NCBI GenBank assembly: GCA_964486825.1
Contig: CAZAQS010000183.1
Coordinates: 1-9,719 of the forward strand
Source of the DNA: CAZAQS01 sp964486825
Lineage (GTDB): Bacteria; Chloroflexota; Anaerolineae; Anaerolineales; UBA4823
Length of the DNA: 9,719 nucleotides
Direction: 5' to 3'
Every line of letters starts with the position of its first letter. Position 1 is the first letter of the stretch. Positions 1 through 7,068 of the stretch are shown piece by piece. A program made the position numbers and the translations under genes. The notes under the pieces were generated by a model that was not told the DNA's origin, ran no database searches, and saw only the letters and a list, made by a program, of their open reading frames with translations.

Positions 1-1
1 C

Positions 2-127
2 CGGAAGCTTTTTCGCATTCTCCCTCTGGATCGGTTTGGGCGCAGTGGGGATGACCGGATGATGGAACTGGAAGCTCTCCCAATTAATGAACGCCGGGCG
101 GCTATGTACGGCCTGACCAAGGTATAG
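2..127 (+). CDS. 3' end of an unidentified upstream gene (partial)
   Basis: An open frame enters from the left edge and ends at TAG 125-127, giving 41 residues. The tail is charged and ends in INERRAAMYGLTKV. The stop codon overlaps the AGGAGG ribosome-binding site of acsB (126-131), and the two genes lie 11 bases apart, which is what a real upstream cistron of the same operon would look like. The product cannot be identified from this tail. In related clusters the neighbours of acsB are often the CODH catalytic subunit or a CooC/AcsF-type nickel-insertion ATPase, but no cofactor motif is visible here to choose between them. The frame is favoured over the other two because those stop at 52-54 and 60-62, leaving a longer gap to acsB. 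Confidence 0.5.
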   Translation, partial: RKLFRILPLDRFGRSGDDRMMELEALPINERRAAMYGLTKV

Positions 128-131
128 GAGG
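126..131 (+). promoter_or_regulatory. Ribosome-binding site of acsB
   Basis: A perfect AGGAGG lies 7 bases before the ATG at 139. It overlaps the stop codon of the upstream frame, which suggests translational coupling. It supports the start chosen for acsB. Confidence 0.85.
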
Positions 132-138
132 AAGATCC

Positions 139-2418
139 ATGTCACGTTATATCGCAACACGCGCGATCCGCGGCGCCAATGCCCTGGTAACTGAAGCAGA
201 GCTTATGCTCCAAAAAGCTCTGGCAGATAAAGGGCCGGACACGCCGGTACAATTCCCGAATACGGCTTATTACCTGCCGATGATGTTTGGCATGACAGGC
301 GCCCAGGTTGAGACGCTGGGACAGATCGAGCCGATCCTGGAGCATGCCCGTTCCCTGCTCCACCCGCTTCCCTCCAGTAATCGGTGGACGCCCTACCTGG
401 GTGAAACATTGGACAGCGGGATGGCTACCCTGCTGGCAGCAGAGACTATCGAAGCCATTCGCTTCATTTACGGTTTGCAGCCGGAACCTTTGCCCGGCTT
501 CCACCTGGCTGGTGGGACTTCATACGCCGGCTTGAATGGAGGCGGCAATGGGGCCGGGCATTTGAATGGGCCGATCGATGATATCCAGTTGAGATCTTGG
601 GGTATCCAACTGGTTGACGGCAGAATGCCCGGATTTGCTGCCATCGTCGGTGCAGCCAAATCGAACGAAGTAGCTGTGACACTGGTGCGCGAGCTCCAAA
701 AGCGCAATATCCTGACCTTCCTGTCAGGAAACGTGAACGGTCGCAGTATCATTCACCAGCTCATGGAAGAGGGAGTCGAGCTCGGCTACGACACCTATAC
801 GGTTCCTTTCGGAACAGATACGATCAGTGCAATCTACGCCCTCGGCTTCGCAGTCCGTTCAGCGCTGACCTTTGGAGGTATGAAGGGCGGCATGGCACGC
901 GATATCCTGCTATACAACAAGAATCGCGTATTCGCCTTCGTACTGGCCTTGGGTGAGGTCGATGACCTGAAATATGCGGCAGCAGCCGGAGCGATCAACT
1001 TTGGCTTCCCTGTCATTGCGGATACCGTCATTCCTGAAATCCTACCAACAGGGGTTACCAGCTACGAGCATGTCGTGAGCATGCCCTTCGAGGAAATCGA
1101 TGGTAAGGACGATCTGGAGAAAGCTGAGCGGTTGATCCAAAAGTGCATAGAAGTGCGTGGCGTCAAAGTTAAAGTAGCAGATGTACCCGTACCGGTCCCT
1201 TACGGTTCTGCCTTCGAAGGCGAAGTGGTGCGCAAGAATGATATGCGGGTCGAATTCGGTGGTAAGCGTTCCCGCTGCTTCGAATACCTGCAAATGGCGC
1301 CCCTTGAAAGCGTGGTGGACGGAAAGGTTGAGGTGATCGGTCCCAACTTTGACGAAATTCCCTCCCAGGGCAATATGGACATGGGCATCGTAGTGGAGGT
1401 TGCCGGTCGCCAGATGCAGGAGGATTTCGAGCCAGTCCTGGAGCGCCAGATTCACTATTTTGTCAACGGCGCATCCGGGATCCAACATATCGGCCAGAGG
1501 GACATCGCCTGGATCCGTATATCCAATGGGGCAGCAGAAAAAGGCTTCGACCTGGAGCATTTTGGTAAGATTTTGCACGCACGTTTCCACTCGGACTTTG
1601 GAGCTATCGTGGATAAGGTACAGGTCACTATCTTCACCGAACCAAATTTGCACGCGGAGTGGCTGGAAAAGGCCCGCCTGGCCTATGACTACCGGAACAA
1701 ACGCCTGGCCGATCTGACGGATGACAAGGTGGAGGAGTTTTATTCCTGCACTTTGTGCCAGTCCTTTGCTCCTAACCATGTCTGCGTGGTAAGCCCGCAG
1801 CGGTTGGGACTGTGCGGTGCTTATAACTGGTTGGACTGCAAGGCTTCCTTTAGCATCAACCCGACCGGTCCAAACCAGCCGATCAAGCTGGGCAAATTAA
1901 TCGATTCGGAAAAAGGTTATTGGACGGGAACCAACGATTACGCCAAGGTTGGATCACATGGTGTGGTCGAAGAAGTGGCGATGTACTCAATCATGGAGAA
2001 CCCGATGACAGCCTGCGGCTGTTTCGAGTGCATCGTGATGCTCGTCCCGGAGGCCAATGGCGTTATGGTCGTGAGCCGGGAAGATCCCTCCATGACTCCA
2101 GCTGGTATGACCTTCAGCACGCTGGCTGGCATAGCAGGCGGAGGGCTGCAAACACCGGGTGTGATGGGTGTAGGCAAGTTCTACCTGATCAGCCCCAAGT
2201 TCATCTCTGCGGAAGGCGGCTTCAAACGAGTGGTCTGGATGAGCAGCGTGTTGAAGGAAACGATGGCGGACGAGCTGGCAGTGGTTGCTGAGCGGGAAGG
2301 CGACCCTGACCTGCTAAGCAGGATCGCCGATGATCGTTCTGCCAGCACTGTAGATGAATTACTTGCCTGGATGGAGGAACACAACCACCCGGCGCTCGTG
2401 ATGGATCCGATATTCTAA
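139..2418 (+). CDS. acsB: Acetyl-CoA synthase (CODH/ACS alpha subunit), bacterial type
   Basis: This enzyme condenses CO, a methyl group from the corrinoid protein and CoA into acetyl-CoA at the Ni-Ni-[4Fe-4S] A-cluster; it is cytoplasmic and forms a complex with CODH. At 759 residues it aligns along its length with the Moorella enzyme (about 729). Every A-cluster ligand is present with identical spacing: C537, C540, C549 and C559 (in FYSCTLCQSFAPNHVC and GLCGA) plus the C626-G627-C628 motif that holds the distal nickel. The N-terminal region, roughly residues 1-340, carries the CODH-contacting domain that archaeal CdhC lacks, so this is the bacterial form. The protein ends in the family-typical HPALVMDPIF. 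A glycine-rich stretch (residues 120-145) makes it about 20 residues longer than the Moorella protein in that place. It has a strong Shine-Dalgarno and is followed by a probable terminator before acsD. No CODH gene is seen next to it in the window. Confidence 0.98.
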   Translation: MSRYIATRAIRGANALVTEAELMLQKALADKGPDTPVQFPNTAYYLPMMFGMTGAQVETLGQIEPILEHARSLLHPLPSSNRWTPYLGETLDSGMATLLAAETIEAIRFIYGLQPEPLPGFHLAGGTSYAGLNGGGNGAGHLNGPIDDIQLRSWGIQLVDGRMPGFAAIVGAAKSNEVAVTLVRELQKRNILTFLSGNVNGRSIIHQLMEEGVELGYDTYTVPFGTDTISAIYALGFAVRSALTFGGMKGGMARDILLYNKNRVFAFVLALGEVDDLKYAAAAGAINFGFPVIADTVIPEILPTGVTSYEHVVSMPFEEIDGKDDLEKAERLIQKCIEVRGVKVKVADVPVPVPYGSAFEGEVVRKNDMRVEFGGKRSRCFEYLQMAPLESVVDGKVEVIGPNFDEIPSQGNMDMGIVVEVAGRQMQEDFEPVLERQIHYFVNGASGIQHIGQRDIAWIRISNGAAEKGFDLEHFGKILHARFHSDFGAIVDKVQVTIFTEPNLHAEWLEKARLAYDYRNKRLADLTDDKVEEFYSCTLCQSFAPNHVCVVSPQRLGLCGAYNWLDCKASFSINPTGPNQPIKLGKLIDSEKGYWTGTNDYAKVGSHGVVEEVAMYSIMENPMTACGCFECIVMLVPEANGVMVVSREDPSMTPAGMTFSTLAGIAGGGLQTPGVMGVGKFYLISPKFISAEGGFKRVVWMSSVLKETMADELAVVAEREGDPDLLSRIADDRSASTVDELLAWMEEHNHPALVMDPIF

Positions 2419-2429
2419 TTGCATGGGTA

Positions 2430-2474
2430 GGTGGGGAGCCTGGTAGAAAAGGACTTCAGGCTCCACACCTTTTT
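2430..2474 (+). terminator. Probable intrinsic terminator or attenuator after acsB
   Basis: GGAGCCTG (2435-2442) pairs perfectly with CAGGCTCC (2457-2464). After one G/A mismatch the stem continues with GGTG (2430-2433) and CACC (2466-2469). A run of five T (2470-2474) follows at once. The loop is 14 bases. The stem starts 11 bases after the acsB stop. Because acsD and the other acs genes follow in the same direction, it may be only partly effective and set the ratio of AcsB to the corrinoid protein. Confidence 0.75.
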
Positions 2475-2646
2475 ACTCAACTAGATGAAAAGAGAAAGCG
2501 GTCCTGACTCGGTTCGTCTGGTGCGAGATCTACTGAAGGTAACCGAGAAGCCCTTTTGGAAGCGTTTTTCAAGAGGCGAGAGCTAGCTCGGACGATGCAT
2601 TTAAGATCGAGTTCAAATAAACCAAAGCAAGAAAAGGAGTTAACCC
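2475..2646 (+). other. Remainder of the acsB-acsD gap
   Basis: Apart from the small ORF at 2485-2586 this stretch shows no RNA gene and no clear promoter. A 10-base palindrome, GAGCTAGCTC, lies at 2580-2589. A good ribosome-binding site, AAAAGGAG (2632-2639), precedes acsD by 7 bases. If the hairpin at 2430-2474 terminates fully, a promoter for acsD must lie here, but none with good -35 and -10 matches is visible. Confidence 0.5.
2485..2586 (+). CDS. Possible 33-codon small ORF between acsB and acsD
   Basis: An ATG at 2485 opens a frame of 33 codons that stops at TAG 2584-2586. The predicted peptide is basic and partly amphipathic (it contains VRLVRDLLKVTEKPFWKRF). No Shine-Dalgarno is visible before the ATG, and the ORF lies just after the acsB terminator hairpin. 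It resembles no family I recognise. It could be a leader peptide for acsD, a remnant of a lost gene, or chance; chance is the simplest reading. Confidence 0.2.
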   Translation: MKRESGPDSVRLVRDLLKVTEKPFWKRFSRGES

Positions 2647-3621
2647 ATGCCCATTGAATTTGTGAAAGACAAGTGGCCTGGAGCTGTCCGGCAAATCACG
2701 ATTGGGGCAATCGCTGGGGAGGGAGGCACCCGCTCTGCGACCGTTACCGTCGGCGGCGAAAAAGCGCTTCCATTCATGCACTCGGATAGCGAGATGCCTA
2801 ACCGGCCGGTAGTGGCGGTAGAGATCAAAGATCGGCGTCCAGATGACTGGTCACCGCTATTGGCGGAAGCCTGGGGCGAGTCTATGGACGATCCGGCCGA
2901 ATGGGCAAAGGCTGCTGAAACAGCCGGAGCAGATATGATCATCCTGGCGCTAAGCGCAACGACAGCGGACGGAAACCCAACCACACCAGAGCAGGCAGTA
3001 GCCTCTGTAAAGTCTGTCCTGGCAGCTACTGAGAAACCGCTGGCTGTCTTTGGACCCGGACAGGCAGAGCTAGACAACGTCCTGTTGGTAGCCGTGGCTG
3101 AGGACACCAAGGGTGAACGGTTGTTGCTTGGCCTGTGCGAGGATAAGAATTATCGCACAATCGTGGCTACGGCCATGGCAAATGGACACCTGGTAAGCGC
3201 GCGCACCCCTATGGATGTAAACCTGGCAAAACAGCTGAATATCTTGATCAGCGATATGGGGTTCCCGATGGACCGCGTCATCATGGATCCAACGACCGGA
3301 GCCTTGGGCTACGGGATCGAATACGGCTATTCGGCGATGGAGCGGCTGCGGCTGGCTGCATTGCAAGGCGACAATATGACCCAGCTTCCCATGATTGTTA
3401 CACCCGGCTTCGAGGCCTGGAAGACAAAGGAAGCCAAGGTAGGTGTGGGAGTTCCTGAATCATGGGGAGATTGGAAAGAGCGCTCCATAAACTGGGAGAC
3501 ACTAACAGCGATTTCCCTATTGGAAGCAGGCGCAGATATCCTCGTCCTCCGCCACCCGGAAAGCGTGCGGCGAGTCAAGGCAGCCATCGAGGAATTGATG
3601 TCGCCTGTCGAACTGGCATAA
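2647..3621 (+). CDS. acsD: Corrinoid iron-sulfur protein, small subunit
   Basis: This is the beta (small) subunit of the corrinoid/iron-sulfur protein (CFeSP), the heterodimer that carries the methyl group from the AcsE methyltransferase to acetyl-CoA synthase. It is a TIM-barrel protein that packs against the cobamide bound by AcsC. The 324-residue length matches the Moorella subunit (about 323). Recognisable blocks include GGTRSATVTVGG near the N-terminus, LLLGLCEDKNYRTIVATAM, the strongly conserved KQLNILISDMGFPMDRVIMDP, GALGYGIEYGYSAMERLRL, and ILVLRHPESVRRVK at the C-terminus. The start is supported by AAAAGGAG 7 bases upstream. It is followed after 59 bases by acsC, its dimer partner. 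No cofactor-binding cysteine motif is expected or seen. Confidence 0.97.
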   Translation: MPIEFVKDKWPGAVRQITIGAIAGEGGTRSATVTVGGEKALPFMHSDSEMPNRPVVAVEIKDRRPDDWSPLLAEAWGESMDDPAEWAKAAETAGADMIILALSATTADGNPTTPEQAVASVKSVLAATEKPLAVFGPGQAELDNVLLVAVAEDTKGERLLLGLCEDKNYRTIVATAMANGHLVSARTPMDVNLAKQLNILISDMGFPMDRVIMDPTTGALGYGIEYGYSAMERLRLAALQGDNMTQLPMIVTPGFEAWKTKEAKVGVGVPESWGDWKERSINWETLTAISLLEAGADILVLRHPESVRRVKAAIEELMSPVELA

Positions 3622-3680
3622 GCGATAGACATGGCTCGATGACCACCCTATCAAAATAGCATACATTCGGAGTAGCAACT

Positions 3681-5000
3681 ATGGCCCTCTCTGGTATACA
3701 AATCTATAAAATGCTTCCCCAAACAAACTGCAAGGAGTGTGGTTTTCCGACCTGCCTTGCCTTCGCTATGAAGCTGGCTGCCAAGCAAGTCGAATTGGCT
3801 TCCTGTCCTTATGTAAGCGAAGAATCGAAAGCCCAATTGGCCGAATCGTCCGCCCCACCGATCCGGCTGGTGACGCTTAAATCAAACGGCTTTGAAGTGA
3901 AAGCCGGTAATGAAGTTGTATTGTTCCGACACGAAAAGACGTTTTATAACAAGCCAGGTATCTTCATCAAGGTAAGCGATAGCTTAGCGGTGGAAGAAAT
4001 CAAGGCCCAGGTAGCCTCAGCGGAGGCCTACTCAACGAATTATGTAGGCATAGATCTGGTGTTGGATGGCTTCGCCGTGGAATCAAGCGGAGGCGGCGCG
4101 GGCAAATTTGCAGCTGCCATTTGTGCAGTTCGTGAAGCCAGCCACAAGCCACTCATCCTGTCCAGCCGGGATCCGGCGGTTTTGGGGGAAGGGCTGCGAG
4201 TGGTTGAGGGCGAGGCGCCTATGATCTATGCTGCCGACGAAGGCAACTGGGATGCAATGGCGGACCTGGCAAAGCAATATAAAGCTGCCCTGGTAGTGAC
4301 AGCACCGACGCTTGAAGGACTGGCAGAACTGACTGAGAAGATCAAAGCCAAGGGCGTTGAGGATCTGGTGCTCGATCCAGACGGACAGGGAATGAGCAGT
4401 GCGGTGACCAAGAACACTCAAATTCGCCGCCTGGCTCTGAAGAAAAATTTCCGGGCTTTAGGTTACCCAACAATTTCGTTCCCGTCCAACGAGGCCTCTG
4501 CGGCTCAAGCAATTGCTAAATATGCGGGTTTCGTGGTTTTGGATCACTTTGCCCCTGAACTGGTTTACCCGCTGTTGGTTTTGCGCCAGAATATCTATAC
4601 GGACCCGCAAAAACCGATCCAGGTCCAGCCGGGATTGTATGAAATCAACAATCCAAAACCAGAAGACCCACTGCTGGTCACCACAAATTTCAGCATCACT
4701 TATTTTAGCGTGGCCAACGAGGTGGAAGGCTCTGGCTTGCCGGCCTGGTTGCTGGTGACGGACGCCGAGGGTATGAGTGTGCTGACCGCCTGGGCAGCCG
4801 GCAAGTTCGATTCAGAAAGGATAGCCAAGTCAGTCAAAACTTTTAATGTGGTTGATAAAGTCAGTCGCAAACGGATTGTGCTGCCCGGACATGTGGCAGT
4901 GCTGTCTGGGGAGTTGGAAGGCGAGCTCCCCGATTGGGACATCCGAGTCGGCCCTCGGGAAGCGGTTGACCTGCCGGCGTTCATGAAGAAAGCCCTCTAG
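3681..5000 (+). CDS. acsC: Corrinoid iron-sulfur protein, large subunit
   Basis: This is the gamma (large) subunit of CFeSP; it binds the cobamide that accepts the methyl group and a low-potential [4Fe-4S] cluster used for reductive activation. The N-terminal cluster motif is complete: C17, C20, C25 and C42 (NCKECGFPTC, then SCPYVSEE). A central TIM-barrel region follows. The C-terminal cobamide-binding domain is recognisable from about residue 325, with VTTNFSITYFSV (T334-T335-N336), DAEGMSVLTAW (D361-W371), the PGH block (402-404) and DWDIRVGPREA near the end. Length is 439 residues against about 446 in Moorella. GGAG at 3669-3672, 8 bases before the ATG, supports the start. The gene sits between its partner acsD and the activator acsV. 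Confidence 0.97.
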   Translation: MALSGIQIYKMLPQTNCKECGFPTCLAFAMKLAAKQVELASCPYVSEESKAQLAESSAPPIRLVTLKSNGFEVKAGNEVVLFRHEKTFYNKPGIFIKVSDSLAVEEIKAQVASAEAYSTNYVGIDLVLDGFAVESSGGGAGKFAAAICAVREASHKPLILSSRDPAVLGEGLRVVEGEAPMIYAADEGNWDAMADLAKQYKAALVVTAPTLEGLAELTEKIKAKGVEDLVLDPDGQGMSSAVTKNTQIRRLALKKNFRALGYPTISFPSNEASAAQAIAKYAGFVVLDHFAPELVYPLLVLRQNIYTDPQKPIQVQPGLYEINNPKPEDPLLVTTNFSITYFSVANEVEGSGLPAWLLVTDAEGMSVLTAWAAGKFDSERIAKSVKTFNVVDKVSRKRIVLPGHVAVLSGELEGELPDWDIRVGPREAVDLPAFMKKAL

Positions 5001-5031
5001 CGGATCTTGTTAGGCGGATTGGGCCATCCAT

Positions 5032-7008
5032 ATGACCCTGCACAAAGTCACTTTTGAAGCTACCGGAGGGGGTTCCGAGAACCATAACGGAGCTCATCTT
5101 CCCTGTACGGTGGAAGTTCCAACAGGCGCCCTGGTCACCGAAGCAGCGCGCCTGGCGGGCATCGATATCATGCAGCCGTGTGGGGCGCAGGGTCGTTGCG
5201 GGCGGTGTGTTGTTCAGGTGACGGAAGGGTTGGCACGGCAGCGTAGCACGCTGCGACTGAGCCAGGATGACCTGAGAAACGGCTATGCATTGGCTTGCCA
5301 GAGTGTCGTTGAGAGCGACCTGCGGGTTGTTGTCCCGCCACAGGAGAAGATCGAGCGCAGGCTGACAACCGATCTGACCGTTTCCCAGATCACTGTTCCA
5401 CCGCGTTACGATTTTAGGGTCTCTCAATCGATCCAGCGCTTGCAGCTTACGCTAAACCCACCCAGCATGGACGATCAAACAGACGACTGGAGCCGTCTGC
5501 AAACCGGCTTACGACAGGCAGGTGGGTATAAAAAAGTAGACGCTTCTCTGTCGCTGTTGAGAAAGATTGGTAAGGTAATGCGAGAGCAGGATTGGCGTGT
5601 TACCGCAATCCTTAACGTGCAGAGCGACCCCGTACACCCGCACCAGCACGAGCAGCTGATCGATTTGAAGCCCGGGCATCTTGGAGACGATCTGCCCATT
5701 TGGGGAGGGGCCATCGATATCGGAACAACCACGGTAACGCTGTGGTTGGTCGACTTGGTGTCAGGGGAAGTTGTACAACAGGTGTCAGAATACAATAAGC
5801 AGATCTCACGGGGCGAGGATGTGGTCTCACGCATCGTATACGCCAGCAAGGACAACGGCGGAGAAGAGATCCGGCAGCTGGTTATCGAAACGATCAACGA
5901 GCTGGTGGACCGGGCATGCCATCGGGCGAGGATCGATCCGCGCGAGATCGTCAAGCTAACCGTTGCCGGAAACAGCACCATGATCCACCTGCTGTTAGGA
6001 ATCCCGGCCGCCAATATCCGCCTGGCGCCCTTCGTTACCACCATTAACGATATCCCGCTGCTCACATCAACGGATGTTGGCCTGAACGTACATCCAGAAG
6101 CCCTGGTGGATTGCTTGCCGGGAGTCGCCAGCTATGTGGGAGCCGATATCACGGCAGGCGTGTATTCTTCCGGGATGGATGATACCCCGCAAGTTACACT
6201 CTTCCTGGATGTAGGGACAAACGGAGAGTCGGTCCTGGGCTCGAGCGAGTGGCTGGTGACCTGCGCTTGCTCGGCAGGTCCGGCCTTTGAAGGGGCAGGC
6301 GTGGTGCACGGCATGCGTGCTACGCGTGGGGCCATTGAAGAGGTGTGGATTGCTGGTCCAGAGGCCGGAAATCCTTACGAGCCCAGCTACCGGGTAATTG
6401 GAAACGCTAAACCACACGGCATCTGCGGTAGCGGCTTGATCTCGCTTCTGGCGGAGCTCTTCCTGGCCGGCGTCATCGACAAAGGCGGGCAGATCAATGA
6501 ACAACTGGAAAGCACCCGTGTTCGCAAAGGTGAGCATGGTATGGAGTATGTCGTCGCCTGGGGCAAGGAAACCGAGCACGGCAGGGATATCGTTATCACG
6601 CACGTGGATATCGACAACCTGCTGCGTGCTAAAGCTGCCATCTATGCCGGTTTCACTGTCATGGCAGATAGCGTGGGCGTCCCGCTGGAAGCTGTTGAGC
6701 AGATCTTGATCGGCGGCTCCTTTGGCAAGTATATCAACGTCGAAAAAGCCATACAGATTGGATTGCTTCCGGATATGCCCTGGGAGAAGTTCCACTTCCT
6801 GGGTAATACCTCGGTCCGGGGAGCATACTACGTCTTACTGGACAGGGATGCACGTGAGCAAGTGCAAGATATCGCAGCTCGGATGACCTATATCGAGCTT
6901 TCTGCAGATAACACATTTTATGATGCTTTTATGTCTGCCTTATTCCTTCCGCACACGGATTTATCCAGGTTCCCAACGGTGGCGGAATTGATCGGCAGAT
7001 ATGAGTGA
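5032..7008 (+). CDS. acsV: Reductive activator of the corrinoid protein (RACo), ferredoxin-ASKHA ATPase
   Basis: This protein returns CFeSP from the inactive Co(II) state to Co(I), driving an uphill electron transfer with ATP. The 658 residues follow the RACo layout. An N-terminal plant-type [2Fe-2S] ferredoxin domain has C50, C56, C59 and C89 in the CX5CX2C...C pattern. Linker and middle regions follow, then the ASKHA ATPase/DUF4445 domain from about residue 222. That domain shows phosphate-binding loops DIGTTT (229-234) and DVGTNGE (393-399) and a late IGGSFG motif (560-565). There are no C-terminal [4Fe-4S] motifs, which distinguishes it from methanogen RamA. The gene starts 31 bases after acsC. 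Its ribosome-binding site is weak (GGCGGA 5013-5018, about 13 bases from ATG), consistent with lower expression of a catalytic activator than of its substrate protein. Confidence 0.95.
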   Translation: MTLHKVTFEATGGGSENHNGAHLPCTVEVPTGALVTEAARLAGIDIMQPCGAQGRCGRCVVQVTEGLARQRSTLRLSQDDLRNGYALACQSVVESDLRVVVPPQEKIERRLTTDLTVSQITVPPRYDFRVSQSIQRLQLTLNPPSMDDQTDDWSRLQTGLRQAGGYKKVDASLSLLRKIGKVMREQDWRVTAILNVQSDPVHPHQHEQLIDLKPGHLGDDLPIWGGAIDIGTTTVTLWLVDLVSGEVVQQVSEYNKQISRGEDVVSRIVYASKDNGGEEIRQLVIETINELVDRACHRARIDPREIVKLTVAGNSTMIHLLLGIPAANIRLAPFVTTINDIPLLTSTDVGLNVHPEALVDCLPGVASYVGADITAGVYSSGMDDTPQVTLFLDVGTNGESVLGSSEWLVTCACSAGPAFEGAGVVHGMRATRGAIEEVWIAGPEAGNPYEPSYRVIGNAKPHGICGSGLISLLAELFLAGVIDKGGQINEQLESTRVRKGEHGMEYVVAWGKETEHGRDIVITHVDIDNLLRAKAAIYAGFTVMADSVGVPLEAVEQILIGGSFGKYINVEKAIQIGLLPDMPWEKFHFLGNTSVRGAYYVLLDRDAREQVQDIAARMTYIELSADNTFYDAFMSALFLPHTDLSRFPTVAELIGRYE

Positions 7009-7068
7009 CCCCACGGGCCTGCGCGCCTGGTGGGTCTGGTTCCCAGACAATAGAAAAGGACAGGAACA
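7009..7068 (+). other. acsV-acsE gap with two adjacent hairpins
   Basis: Directly after the acsV stop, CCCAC (7010-7014) can pair with GTGGG (7030-7034), with GGGC/GCCT continuing the stem inside. GTCTGG (7034-7039) pairs perfectly with CCAGAC (7043-7048) around a 3-base loop. No T-run follows either, so these are not intrinsic terminators; they may affect mRNA stability or acsE translation. A ribosome-binding site AAAAGGA (7054-7060) precedes acsE by 8 bases. Confidence 0.5.

Noticed and set aside
1042..1779. 245-codon open frame on the minus strand inside acsB
   Set aside because: It lies wholly opposite a conserved acsB region containing A-cluster ligands, and its translation resembles no family; long antisense frames are expected from the codon bias of the + strand gene.
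2580..2589. Palindrome GAGCTAGCTC before acsD as an operator
   Set aside because: It is a single 10-base palindrome that does not extend further and has no promoter elements near it; too little to call.
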